A stretch of 48,332 nucleotides of DNA from positions 1 through 48,332 of the forward strand of contig JANYDT010000110.1 in the NCBI GenBank assembly GCA_025359845.1, given 5' to 3'. Under the pieces are notes generated by a model, which was given only the letters and a program-made list of their open reading frames with translations, was not told the origin of the DNA and did no database searches. The position numbers and the translations under genes were made by a program. Each line of letters begins with the position of its first letter. Positions within the stretch are counted from its first letter, which is position 1. Shown one piece after another: positions 23,351-31,277 of this stretch. The stretch is from Acidimicrobiia bacterium (lineage in GTDB: Bacteria > Actinomycetota > Acidimicrobiia > Acidimicrobiales > JANYDT01).

Positions 23351-24763
23351 ATGACCACGACGTTGGCTTCACCCGCTACCGACAGCGAGGCGCCACCGAG
23401 CGCCGCGCTCGTGGCCGCTGTCGCGCTGCTCGGTTGTGCGGTGATCCACGCGTTTGCGGCGTATGCGCATCGTGACGCGCCGAAGAGCCATGTCGTGTTC
23501 TTCGTGGCAATCGCGGTCGCTCAAGGCGTGCTCGTGCTCCGATGTGCGCGCTCGTGGCGGCGCTCCGATCGACTCGTCGTCGCTGCTCTGAGCCTCGGGG
23601 TGACGGCGGTGTGGTTGGTGAGCCGAACGTGGGGACTGCCGAGTTCGGGCAAGGAAGAAGTAGGTATGGGCGATGCCATCGCGTCGGCGTTGCAGATCGT
23701 GACCGCCACCGTCGCGCTGGTCGGCCTGACGGCGAGAACCCGCAGCGGGGACGCACCCCAAGGTGATCCGGCGACCGTGCGCCCACGATCAACGGCCGGG
23801 GTTGCCCTCGTCGCCGCTCTCGGTGCCGGATTAACTGCGTTTGCCGTACCCGCCGTCGCCGGTCATCAGCACGGCGCCAATCCGCTCGCGGCCACATCGA
23901 TTTCGGCCGTATGGGCCAATGCCGGCCACTCCCACACCGGAACCGACGCGCAGCTGACCGGCAACGGCGTCGTGACGGCGGCGGCGAAGAGCTGCTCGCC
24001 CACCCGGCAACAAGTCGCAGCCGCCGACGCGCTGGTCGCCTCGACCGCGGTCGGGCTCGAGAAGTACCGCAACGTCAACACTGCCCTCGCCGATGGGTTC
24101 AAACCGCTTGGGTTCGAGCCCAACGGGCTGCACCACTACATCAGCAAGGCGTATCGCGACGATCCATCGGTGCTCGACCCGTCGAAGCCGGAGTCGATTG
24201 TCTACGGCACACTGCCCGACGGAAGCATGCGCCCGATAGGCGTCATGTACATGATGCCCAAGCCTGGTCTGGCCGGCCCGCAACCGGGCGGCTGCCTCAT
24301 GACGTGGCACTCGCACGGGTTTCCATTCGCCGCGCTTGGCGAGCAGAGCGCGCAGATGGTGCACGTGTGGACGATCCCGGTGCCGGGTGGACCGTTCGCC
24401 CACGAGTCGGGGCCCGACTACGCCCGCTTATATCTCGGCAAGACGCCGGCCCCGGCGGCCGACGTGAACCGGTTCCTAGACGAGCTGAAGCGCATATTCG
24501 TCGACAAGCAGCTCAAGCCCGAGCAACTGAGCGCCGTGATGTCGTTGCGTTCAGGTACAGCCCAGCAGCGCTGCAGCGCGCAAGGTCGGGCGGCCATGGC
24601 CGCGTTCGCCCTCAGCAAGGTTCTGCAGGACCAAATTTGCGATCCGCTGCTCGGCCAGGCCATCCCAGGGGCCACTGCCAGGTCGTTGTTCGCGAGCTTA
24701 TTCCAGGGCGCCGACGGCGGCCGACCGGGCGGACGGGGTGCGCTGTTGGGCCAAGCTAGCTAG
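23351..24763 (+). CDS. Membrane protein with histidine-rich extracytoplasmic domain (unknown function)
   Basis: From ATG 23351 the 470-residue protein has five predicted transmembrane segments in its first 170 residues (AALVAAVALLGCAVIHAFAA; VVFFVAIAVAQGVLVLRC; LVVAALSLGVTAVWLVS; ASALQIVTATVALVGLTA; GVALVAALGAGLTAFAVPAV). A ~300-residue domain follows outside the membrane. It has repeated histidine motifs GHQHGANP, AGHSHTG, LHHYISKAYRDDPS, TWHSHGFPFA and HVWTIPVPGGPFAHESG, which suggest metal binding (copper, zinc or iron). I do not recognise the family by name. It stands alone, divergent from the AraC gene and convergent with a secreted protein gene. A weak stem (TGGACGG/CCGTCCA, 24767-24801) follows its stop. 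Confidence 0.75.
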   Translation: MTTTLASPATDSEAPPSAALVAAVALLGCAVIHAFAAYAHRDAPKSHVVFFVAIAVAQGVLVLRCARSWRRSDRLVVAALSLGVTAVWLVSRTWGLPSSGKEEVGMGDAIASALQIVTATVALVGLTARTRSGDAPQGDPATVRPRSTAGVALVAALGAGLTAFAVPAVAGHQHGANPLAATSISAVWANAGHSHTGTDAQLTGNGVVTAAAKSCSPTRQQVAAADALVASTAVGLEKYRNVNTALADGFKPLGFEPNGLHHYISKAYRDDPSVLDPSKPESIVYGTLPDGSMRPIGVMYMMPKPGLAGPQPGGCLMTWHSHGFPFAALGEQSAQMVHVWTIPVPGGPFAHESGPDYARLYLGKTPAPAADVNRFLDELKRIFVDKQLKPEQLSAVMSLRSGTAQQRCSAQGRAAMAAFALSKVLQDQICDPLLGQAIPGATARSLFASLFQGADGGRPGGRGALLGQAS

Positions 24764-24815
24764 ATTTGGACGGCAGCATTTGCGCCATCTCGGTCCGTCC
24801 ACCGCTCCACAAGGA

Positions 24816-25343
24816 CTAGTGGTTTCCGCCTGCTTTCTCGGCGAATGCCTTGAATGGGGCGGTGAAGTCAACCTTGCATTTGGCCAACATGTAGGCGGCG
24901 AACTTGTCTCGTTGCTGCACAAAATCGGGGCGGACGACCGAAGTTGAGCCCCCCGACAGTCCCTCCCCGAACTGAATCAGCTCTGCCACTTGCTCCGGTA
25001 TGTCGGCTTGACCAGTGGCGGCAGACACAACCCTCATTCGCGTCTCGATGACTGTCAACCCGGTGACGCGGGCTGCGATCTTGATTTCTTTTGGCGCGGC
25101 AAGGTAGACGCCGTTCGTGAATGTGATGGTGTCGACGACCCATTGCTTGTTGAGGTGACCAGCGGTCGGCAGAGTCACCGTTTCCCAGTCCACCCATGCC
25201 TTTGACGCCTTGCAGAAGCCAGCGATCGAAGGTTTGGCTTTGGGGGGATTCTTCACCGCCGCGGACGAGCCGACCGCTCCGAGCCCGAGCAACAAACCGG
25301 TGAGCGCCGAGCCTAGGAACAACCGAACGGATTTGGTCAACAT
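24816..25343 (-). CDS. Secreted hypothetical protein
   Basis: The 175-residue protein starts with a Sec signal peptide: MLTKSVRLFLGSALTGLLLG then LGAVGSSAA before a likely cleavage site preceding VKNPPKAKP. The mature part has two cysteines (GFCKASKAW near 44 and AKCKVDF near 156) that could pair, and helical segments such as QVAELIQFGEGLSGG and VQQRDKFAAYMLAKCKVDF. I recognise no domain; the design resembles small actinobacterial secreted proteins of unknown role. A strong terminator-like hairpin lies 90 bases upstream of its start and the convergent membrane protein gene ends 52 bases past its stop. Confidence 0.75.
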   Translation of the reverse strand: MLTKSVRLFLGSALTGLLLGLGAVGSSAAVKNPPKAKPSIAGFCKASKAWVDWETVTLPTAGHLNKQWVVDTITFTNGVYLAAPKEIKIAARVTGLTVIETRMRVVSAATGQADIPEQVAELIQFGEGLSGGSTSVVRPDFVQQRDKFAAYMLAKCKVDFTAPFKAFAEKAGGNH

Positions 25344-25422
25344 CGGACACCTTCCTATTGAGGCCTCGTCGGCCTGACTGCGACTCTACACCGCCCGCCG
25401 ACTTGACTCCGTGTGGGAATCG

Positions 25423-25707
25423 CTATGCAAAAAGGCCGGTCCTCTCGGGCCCGGCCTTTTCCCTCAGGGGAGTCCGCTCGATCTTGGCCACACCGTAGTT
25501 GGTGTAGCCCGAATTACCGTAAATGTTCGCCACCGAGGTCTTGTTGATGATGCATCTACTGACGGTTTCGCCTGGCTCGACAAGGTCAAGGTCCAATAGG
25601 CACCTACAAGTGAGGGAGATCTCCGAACACGACGGTCGCGCAGTGGCAAGCGACCGGCACTGGCGCATCGTTTCAACCGTCAGTATCGGCTCGCCAGAAC
25701 TCGACAA
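25423..25707 (-). CDS. Possible small hypothetical protein (doubtful)
   Basis: A 94-codon frame contains EISLTCRCLLDLDLVEPGET and CIINKTSVANIYGNSGYTNY then GVAKIERTPL, which looks like real beta-rich protein sequence with paired cysteines. However, the N-terminal part overlaps the DUF1971 gene by 35 bases, lacks a good ribosome-binding site and the end overlaps a terminator-like hairpin. It may be the 3' remnant of a secreted protein gene. Confidence 0.3.
   Translation of the reverse strand: MSSSGEPILTVETMRQCRSLATARPSCSEISLTCRCLLDLDLVEPGETVSRCIINKTSVANIYGNSGYTNYGVAKIERTPLREKAGPERTGLFA
25430..25460. terminator. Intrinsic terminator hairpin, usable in both directions
   Basis: AAAAGGCCGG (25430-25439), an 11-base loop, CCGGCCTTTT (25451-25460): a perfect 10-bp stem with a U-tract on either strand. 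It would end leftward transcription of the DUF1971/hypothetical genes before the secreted protein gene. Confidence 0.75.
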
Positions 25708-25954
25708 CGAATCGACAGCCTGGTCGGGGCTCGACCCGGTGCGCGATCGTGGGGGCGATGTCGATGTAGCCGCCGGCAGGCACGTTGTGCGTGATCGAGG
25801 GTTCGGTCTCGAACACGAAGCCGACGGTGCCGGCTCGGACTCGGAGCCGGCCCCACACGCCGACCGCGACCCGGTGGGCGGCGAGCAATCCGACGGGGAT
25901 GGTTGCGTCGGTGTACTCGGGGGTCGCTCGCACGAGTCGGAAACCCGGGGGCAT
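25673..25954 (-). CDS. DUF1971 cupin-like protein (TehB-C-like)
   Basis: From ATG 25954 the protein has 93 residues; AGGAG is ten bases upstream, while the GTG at 25966 directly abuts it and is less likely. The sequence FRLVRATPEYTDATIPVGLL then HRVAVGVWGRLRVRAGTVGF, THNVPAGGYIDIAPTIAHRV and EPRPGCRFVVEFWR fits DUF1971, a small cupin-like domain found alone or fused to TehB tellurite-resistance methyltransferases. The His in IAHRVEP is a usual cupin ligand position. It lies 15 bases downstream of the DinB-like gene stop on the same strand, so they probably form an operon. Confidence 0.85.
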   Translation of the reverse strand: MPPGFRLVRATPEYTDATIPVGLLAAHRVAVGVWGRLRVRAGTVGFVFETEPSITHNVPAGGYIDIAPTIAHRVEPRPGCRFVVEFWRADTDG

Positions 25955-25969
25955 CGTCGGGGACACTCC

Positions 25970-26602
25970 TCACCCTGACAGCCGGGTCATCATCTGAGCC
26001 GCCCCGTCTCCGCTCAATTCAGCGAGGGCTGCCGTCCGGCCGCTCAAGGTCAAGATAAGCGCCTCGGCCGTCCCGGACACCGTTGGTCCCGACCCGTCCG
26101 ACCAACCCGAATCGGTACTCTCGAATCGAAGGCCGTCGATCAAACCCTTCTTCACGAACCCCTTGGTCGCTTTCTTTGTCATCAACAGGTCGAGAACAAC
26201 CTTCGCGCTGTCGGGGTTGATGACATGGGCAATCCCCAGCGGGCGCCGGATGTCTTGTCCGTGTACCACGACGTCGGTCAGCGGCGCCTCAGGGCCGAAA
26301 CCCGGCGGTTTGAAACGGTTATCGACGTTGTCGCGAAGGCTCTTCGCCAGCTCGGCGTTCGATCGTTGCTCCGCTTTCGCCCATTTATCGGCGACCTTGT
26401 CGAAGTCGAATCCGTTGGCGACCATCTTGATCAGAAGCTTGGGAACGCTGACGGCGAAGGGCATCACGAGATGAGCGGCCACCTCGCGGACCCGCCAACC
26501 CGAACAGAGTGTGGCGTGGCTCCACTGTTCGTCGCTCAAGCCGGTCAGCACGTCGGCCAGCTCACGTCGCTCGACAGCAATCAGGGCAAACACATCATTC
26601 AT
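25970..26602 (-). CDS. DinB/maleylpyruvate isomerase N-terminal-like protein (TIGR03083 type)
   Basis: The 210-residue protein (ATG 26602, MNDVFALIAVERRELADVL) has the mycothiol-dependent isomerase/DinB four-helix bundle: LTGLSDEQWSHATLCSGWRV, REVAAHLVMPFAVS with the metal-binding His, and PLTDVVVHGQDIRRPLGIAH with the second His/Asp pair. Family enzymes use mycothiol and a divalent metal for isomerisation or S-transfer; many are uncharacterised. Presence supports an actinobacterial host. It is divergent from the MOSC gene (starts 24 bases apart), so the two share a very compact promoter region. Confidence 0.88.
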   Translation of the reverse strand: MNDVFALIAVERRELADVLTGLSDEQWSHATLCSGWRVREVAAHLVMPFAVSVPKLLIKMVANGFDFDKVADKWAKAEQRSNAELAKSLRDNVDNRFKPPGFGPEAPLTDVVVHGQDIRRPLGIAHVINPDSAKVVLDLLMTKKATKGFVKKGLIDGLRFESTDSGWSDGSGPTVSGTAEALILTLSGRTAALAELSGDGAAQMMTRLSG

Positions 26603-26626
26603 TTCGCGAATGATACAGATTCGAGC

Positions 26627-27445
26627 GTGAATAACGCGTTTGTCATCGGTCCCTACCGATTCACCGCAACCGATGCGGCGCGGACTTTCGGGGTGCTCGG
26701 GCCGTGGTGGTTCGAACTGGGCCGTCACCTCGATGCCAAACTGCTGGAGCCGATCGGTGACGCGCTGGCCGGTCACCTGACGGCGGCATTGGGGCGCGAC
26801 CGCGATCGACGTGGCGGACTCGTTGACGAACTCGCACATCTCGGATCGGCCGCCGCGATAGCGGTCACCAACGCCTGGGCCGCCTCAACCACAGAATCAA
26901 GCCTCGCGGCAATGTTGGACGGGTTAAGCGCCGGCGCCGCCGTTTTGCGCAGGGCCGGCGAGTTGGGCCCCTCGGCCAAAGGCGCCGTCGCGCAGCTCAA
27001 CCGGTCCGGTGGCGGCGTCCCGAAAACGGCGGTCCCTAGCGTGGAGGTTGGATACTCAGGCGTCGAGGGCGATCGTCAGAGAGTCCGTTTCCACCACGGT
27101 CGGCCGTGGCAGGGGTTGTGCCTCTGGAGCCAAGCGGTAATCGACGGGTTGACGGCGGAGGGGCATCCGATTGCCGCCGGCACGGCCGGGGAGAATGTGA
27201 CGATGCGCGGGATCCCATGGGACCGCATCCGCCCCGGCGTGCAGCTGCGTATCGGCGAGGTTCTGTGCGAAGCGTCGCTTTATGCGCTTCCTTGTGCCGC
27301 CAACGCGCAATGGTTCAGCGACCGCCAATTCTCTCGTATCCACCACGACCGCGGCCCGGTGAGTCGCATGTACGCCACTGTGCTCGAACCGGGCAGGATC
27401 ACTGTCGGCGACGAGGTTATTCTGGAACCAGATTTCGGAGCGTAG
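26627..27445 (+). CDS. MOSC-domain protein with an extra N-terminal domain
   Basis: Start GTG 26627 gives a 272-residue protein. Residues ~135-272 form a MOSC domain (VEVGYSGVEGDRQRVRFHHG, SQAVIDGLTAEGHPIAAGTA, GENVTMRGIPWDRIRPGVQL, LCEASLYALPCAANAQWFSD). This includes the conserved Cys (in ALPCAAN) thought to bind persulfide or a molybdenum cofactor ligand. The first ~130 residues (FVIGPYRFTATDAARTFGVL, HLGSAAAIAVTNAWAA) are helical and unrelated to the usual MOSC N-terminal barrel; I do not recognise them. The family handles sulfur for Mo cofactors or reduces N-hydroxylated compounds. Divergent from the DinB-like gene. Confidence 0.85.
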   Translation: MNNAFVIGPYRFTATDAARTFGVLGPWWFELGRHLDAKLLEPIGDALAGHLTAALGRDRDRRGGLVDELAHLGSAAAIAVTNAWAASTTESSLAAMLDGLSAGAAVLRRAGELGPSAKGAVAQLNRSGGGVPKTAVPSVEVGYSGVEGDRQRVRFHHGRPWQGLCLWSQAVIDGLTAEGHPIAAGTAGENVTMRGIPWDRIRPGVQLRIGEVLCEASLYALPCAANAQWFSDRQFSRIHHDRGPVSRMYATVLEPGRITVGDEVILEPDFGA

Positions 27446-27511
27446 CCGGCTGGCGACCAGATCGAGGCGGGTCACGTCGGCGCGACCACGGCCAGTTCGG
27501 TGAAAGCGACA

Positions 27512-28045
27512 TCACGCCAGAGCGAGCAGTCGCGGTATTCGTTCATCTTGGGGCCCGAGATAATGAGCGAGGACCCCGACGACTTTTTCGATGTCGAGAG
27601 TCTTCGCCCCGGCCATTTCTTCAAGATCGGCCCAGTCCTTCGTCCGGTTGAAGAAGGCCTTGAAGACCGCTACGTCGTCGCACGAGAGAAACGGGACCGA
27701 TTCGCCGGCGAACTCCTCCCATCGGGCCCGATCGGCGGCCTGTTCGTGGAACTCTGTGGTGTTGAGAAACACGTCGACCGGCGTCGCGTCCCACCACAGG
27801 CGCACCTGCCCGTCTCGCTCCAGCGCCGACCTGTCGCCCTGCTTGGCAGCAATCGAGGGCGAAAGCGCGTGGAGGACGACATCGACATCGGCAACGCCGA
27901 CGAACACGTTGAGATCAATATCGATAGTCCCACGAGCGCGCTCGGTGCACCACGCCAACGCCAGCGCACCGCCGAATGCGTGAGCCAAACCGGCCGCATC
28001 CAACCGCCGGTGAATATCGATGATCCTGCTCGCCAAGCTCGTCAT
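27512..28045 (-). CDS. AbiEii-like nucleotidyltransferase toxin
   Basis: The 177-residue protein starts at ATG 28045 and has the nucleotidyltransferase core LAHAFGGALALAWCTERARG then TIDIDLNVFVGV (the G-G...D-x-D metal motif), WWDATPVDVFLNTTEFHEQA (third acidic position) and LSCDDVAVFKAFFNRTKDWA (the late K...D-D segment). It belongs to the DUF1814/AbiEii type of toxins, which add nucleotides to tRNA or other acceptors. The start overlaps the stop of the upstream HTH gene by four bases (ATGA), the classic antitoxin-first layout. Unlike the loci at 18.5-22.3 kb this pair is intact. Confidence 0.85.
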   Translation of the reverse strand: MTSLASRIIDIHRRLDAAGLAHAFGGALALAWCTERARGTIDIDLNVFVGVADVDVVLHALSPSIAAKQGDRSALERDGQVRLWWDATPVDVFLNTTEFHEQAADRARWEEFAGESVPFLSCDDVAVFKAFFNRTKDWADLEEMAGAKTLDIEKVVGVLAHYLGPQDERIPRLLALA

Positions 28046-28368
28046 AAGCGCCCCTCTTGGCGGCCGAAGATCGGCCACAGCAGCGTCCGGGAATGGCGAG
28101 CGGGAAACTCCCCCGCGAGTTCCAGCACCTGGGCCAGTTCTTCGCCCTTTGTCATGCCCGGGAAGGGGTGGGGGCGAGGGCGGAGTCGTACCTCAAGATC
28201 GAAATTCGCGGCCCGGACGATACGACTAAACGTCGTTACGGAGGGCACCTTCCTACCCGACTCGTACGCGGAAAGCGTCGAATGTGACGTCCCGGCAAGA
28301 GCCGCCGCCTGGCGCAGAGACAGGCCCGAGAGGCGACGAGCAGAACGAAGGATACGGGCAGAATCCAT
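28042..28368 (-). CDS. XRE-family HTH antitoxin of the nucleotidyltransferase pair
   Basis: The 108-residue protein has an Xre/Cro helix-turn-helix in its first 60 residues (ILRSARRLSGLSLRQAAALA, GTSHSTLSAYESGRKVPSVT, TFSRIVRAANFDLEV). A C-terminal tail follows (FPGMTKGEELAQVLELAGEF, PARHSRTLLWPIFGRQEGRL) that likely contacts the toxin. The product should repress its own operon and neutralise the nucleotidyltransferase. The palindrome at 28379-28396 lies between a -10-like element and the start codon, supporting autoregulation. Confidence 0.88.
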   Translation of the reverse strand: MDSARILRSARRLSGLSLRQAAALAGTSHSTLSAYESGRKVPSVTTFSRIVRAANFDLEVRLRPRPHPFPGMTKGEELAQVLELAGEFPARHSRTLLWPIFGRQEGRL

Positions 28369-28378
28369 GTGAGCAGAT

Positions 28379-28404
28379 GGTACTCGATCGGATACCGAAT
28401 ACTA
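28379..28404 (-). promoter_or_regulatory. Promoter/operator of the HTH-nucleotidyltransferase operon
   Basis: On the minus strand TAGTAT (28404-28399) is a -10-like hexamer. It is followed by the imperfect 18-bp palindrome GGTATCCGATCGAGTACC (28396-28379; 7 of 9 positions symmetrical), ten bases before the ATG at 28368. A repressor bound here would block transcription directly. Confidence 0.5.
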
Positions 28405-28598
28405 GCGAGGACCGGCCGCGGCCGGCGATCGGCGTCGCTTTTGGGCGACCGCCGGCCGGGCCGGACGTGGGACGAGCGGATCACCCACGAAGAGCTTTCG
28501 GCCGCCTCCGCTCCACGACCCACCCACATCTGGGGTTGCTGACGTCATATCGAGAGCCGATTGCCTCCCGCAGCCGGCGCTCGGCAAGAGTTCGAGCT

Positions 28599-31241
28599 GT
28601 GAGCTACCTCAACGTGCCCCGGCTGGTGTTCTCGGGCAAGTTCATGACCGACCCTTCGACGGTCAACAACGTGCCTGACCACTTCGACACCGACGCCTTC
28701 ACGCCCAACTACTGGCACACAGGCAACAGCAACGGTTGGTGGAACCCCGGCGGTACCGGGTCATTCCGATTTCCTCATGTCTCCATAACGGCGGCGGTCT
28801 ACGGCGACCAAAGCCTGTGCCGCGACGCTCAGCTTGATCCGGTGGTTGGTATGGCGATCCGCGGGGCCGCCGATCGGGTGGCGGCCAAGCTGGTCGACCT
28901 TGACACGCAGCAGCAAATGATCCCGGCGATCTGGGGTTTCGAAATGCGGGTGGGCGACCAGCGACTTGGGTTTTCCGGCCCGTTCCTGCCCACAGGCATG
29001 GCCGACTTTTGGATGCGCGTCCCGAACGGCCGCGGCGATGCCGAGGCGTGCGCGCTGTACCAAAGCGTGCTCGACCCGGTCGATTGGGGCGACGGGAACG
29101 AGTCGCGTGCCATCAACGAACTACGCGCCGCGTTCACCGCCGCCGGCGACTCGGCCGCGCTGAGCGTGCGCTTGATCGTCGACGGATATGACGACAACGA
29201 CACGAGCGCCGACTTCAAACTCGGCCGCATCAGTGGCTGCATCGCCGTCGCGCCACGGAATGAACCGCGGAGGTTCGTCGCAGGCCGGCGGTTGGAGCCG
29301 GCCCCCGGAGCCACAATCGTGTCCAACAGCGCGTCGGCCATAGTCGATGGCAATTCGCTGGTCGTCGACCTCGGCAACAGCTTCGCCGTCACTGCGCCGG
29401 GCGGCCCGATGAAGGACGTGGGCGATGCGTTCGTGGCGTTGCTGCCCGACGGAGCCCCGCCGGTACTGCTCGCCGCAATCGCCTACCGCGACCCGAGTTG
29501 GTACGAGACCACGAGCGGCGTCGTGACCGTGCCCCTCGAACCGGCCCATGCGATGCAAGCGGCGGCCACTCCCATCGCCCTCGTGGTGGGCGGGTCGGTC
29601 GTGCTCGGCGAGGCGCCCGACGGGGTGTGGTTGCGGGCCGACGAAAACGTGTTCCGGTTCGATCCGGGCGACACGTTGTCGACCACGATCCATGTCACGC
29701 GCTTCGGCGCGCCGTTCGCCCACCAACCGGTGTCACTCGCGCTCGACGCTTCGACGATTGAAGGCGAAGGTCCACCCGTCTCCACCCCGAACGCTCTCGC
29801 CTTTCCGCCCACAGTGACCACCGACGCCAACGGGAAAATCGACGTGAGCCTGACGGCTTCCGACCCGGGCCACCCGCGGGGCTATATCGATGGCCAGGTC
29901 TACTGCGTGACCTACGGCGTGGGAACGCAGCCGCCGCCGCCAGGTTCGGTGCAGAACCCGGCAAACCTCCTCAATGCCGTGGTGCGGTCGGGCCTTGATG
30001 AGCCCGCCGCTCCAACGTGGCTGCGCGACATCGAACCCATCTTTACGCAGTACGCCAACCTCTACCCCGTCATGCGCCCGATCGTCGACATGGCCGACTA
30101 CGCCGATGTCGTGCGGGCCCGGTCTTTGCTGATCGAGGCGTTCGAGCGCCCGATCGAAGACCCCGCTTACATGCCGGTGACCCGCGATCTCTCTCGGGCC
30201 AAGCGCGACATGATCCGACGCTGGTTGCCGACGACGCGCTACATGGCCCTCGACTCGCTCGACGACTTGCAACGGGCCCTGCAGCGCGCCCTCGAACTAG
30301 AGCACGCCACCATCCCGCCGTACCTGTGCGCCCTTTACAGCATCAAGCCCGGCACCAACGTCGAGATCGCCGCCATTCTGCGCAGCGTCGTGATCGAGGA
30401 GATGCTGCACATGACGCTCGTAGCCAACCTGCTCACGAGTCTTGGGCTCTCGGCTGATATCGGGCGGCCCGGCTTCGTGCCGATCTTTCCCGGACCGTTG
30501 CCAGGCGGACTCAACGCCGGGCTGGTCGTCCGTCTGCGGCGCTGCTCGATCGCCCAGATCCGCGACGTGTTCATGGCCATCGAACGGGCCAGGGTGGTGG
30601 CCGAACCTGTTCACCGAGGCGCGCTCGCGGGCGCCCTGCCCGTCGAGAATCGATTCACGATCGGTTGGTTCTACGAACAACTCGATCGCAGCCTGGTCGA
30701 CCTGCACACCGCCGGCAAGATCACGTTCGGTCATGCCGAACGCCAAGTTACCCGCTGGCCGGCGCCGGGAGCGCTTCGACCGATCACCGATCTGGCCGGC
30801 GCCCAGGCCGCGCTGGCCGAGATCCGCCATCAAGGTGAGGGCTCAGGACCGCGCCATCCCGGCGACGGCGCACGCGATGGCGAGTTGGGCCACTATTTCC
30901 GGTTCGCGCAGATCGTGCACGGCCGGCGCCTGGTCGTCAAGGCCCACGGTTTTGACTACAGCGGCGAGGTGATTCCTTTCGACGAGGACGGCGTGTGGCC
31001 CATGATTGATGATCCCGACGCGACGCTGCTCAGCCGAGATACCCAAGCGGGACGCCTTGGCGCCCAGTTCCGCGACGACTATCGGGCGCTGTTGTGGGCG
31101 CTGCATCGGGCCTTCAACGGCGAGCCCGACCATTTGGGCGCGGCGATGGGTCTGATGTACACCCTTGATGTGAGCGGCCGTCAGTTGATGGCGACGCCGA
31201 TAGGCGGTCCGGATTCGCCCACCGCAGGGCCCAGTTTTTGA
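28599..31241 (+). CDS. VioB-like ferritin-domain protein (iminophenyl-pyruvate dimer synthase-like)
   Basis: From GTG 28599 the protein has 880 residues. It begins MSYLNVPRLVFSGKFMTDPS, the opening seen in VioB/RebD/StaD-type proteins. Residues ~550-760 form a ferritin-like bundle: LQRALQRALELEHATIPPYL near 560 (E-H, first carboxylate helix) and AAILRSVVIEEMLHMTLVAN near 595 (E-E-x-x-H, second). A C-terminal helix follows with DYRALLWALHRAFNGEPDHL then GAAMGLMYTLDVSGRQLM. VioB, a ~1000-residue haem protein, couples two indole-3-pyruvate imines in violacein formation. No amino-acid oxidase (VioA) or other partners are near, so the substrate is open. The beta-rich N-terminal half includes an Ig-like stretch near 360-450. 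The gene follows a divergent toxin-antitoxin operon. Confidence 0.8.
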   Translation: MSYLNVPRLVFSGKFMTDPSTVNNVPDHFDTDAFTPNYWHTGNSNGWWNPGGTGSFRFPHVSITAAVYGDQSLCRDAQLDPVVGMAIRGAADRVAAKLVDLDTQQQMIPAIWGFEMRVGDQRLGFSGPFLPTGMADFWMRVPNGRGDAEACALYQSVLDPVDWGDGNESRAINELRAAFTAAGDSAALSVRLIVDGYDDNDTSADFKLGRISGCIAVAPRNEPRRFVAGRRLEPAPGATIVSNSASAIVDGNSLVVDLGNSFAVTAPGGPMKDVGDAFVALLPDGAPPVLLAAIAYRDPSWYETTSGVVTVPLEPAHAMQAAATPIALVVGGSVVLGEAPDGVWLRADENVFRFDPGDTLSTTIHVTRFGAPFAHQPVSLALDASTIEGEGPPVSTPNALAFPPTVTTDANGKIDVSLTASDPGHPRGYIDGQVYCVTYGVGTQPPPPGSVQNPANLLNAVVRSGLDEPAAPTWLRDIEPIFTQYANLYPVMRPIVDMADYADVVRARSLLIEAFERPIEDPAYMPVTRDLSRAKRDMIRRWLPTTRYMALDSLDDLQRALQRALELEHATIPPYLCALYSIKPGTNVEIAAILRSVVIEEMLHMTLVANLLTSLGLSADIGRPGFVPIFPGPLPGGLNAGLVVRLRRCSIAQIRDVFMAIERARVVAEPVHRGALAGALPVENRFTIGWFYEQLDRSLVDLHTAGKITFGHAERQVTRWPAPGALRPITDLAGAQAALAEIRHQGEGSGPRHPGDGARDGELGHYFRFAQIVHGRRLVVKAHGFDYSGEVIPFDEDGVWPMIDDPDATLLSRDTQAGRLGAQFRDDYRALLWALHRAFNGEPDHLGAAMGLMYTLDVSGRQLMATPIGGPDSPTAGPSF

Positions 31242-31277
31242 CCGTCAGTCGAAAACCTAGGACCGGCCCCGGTATAC

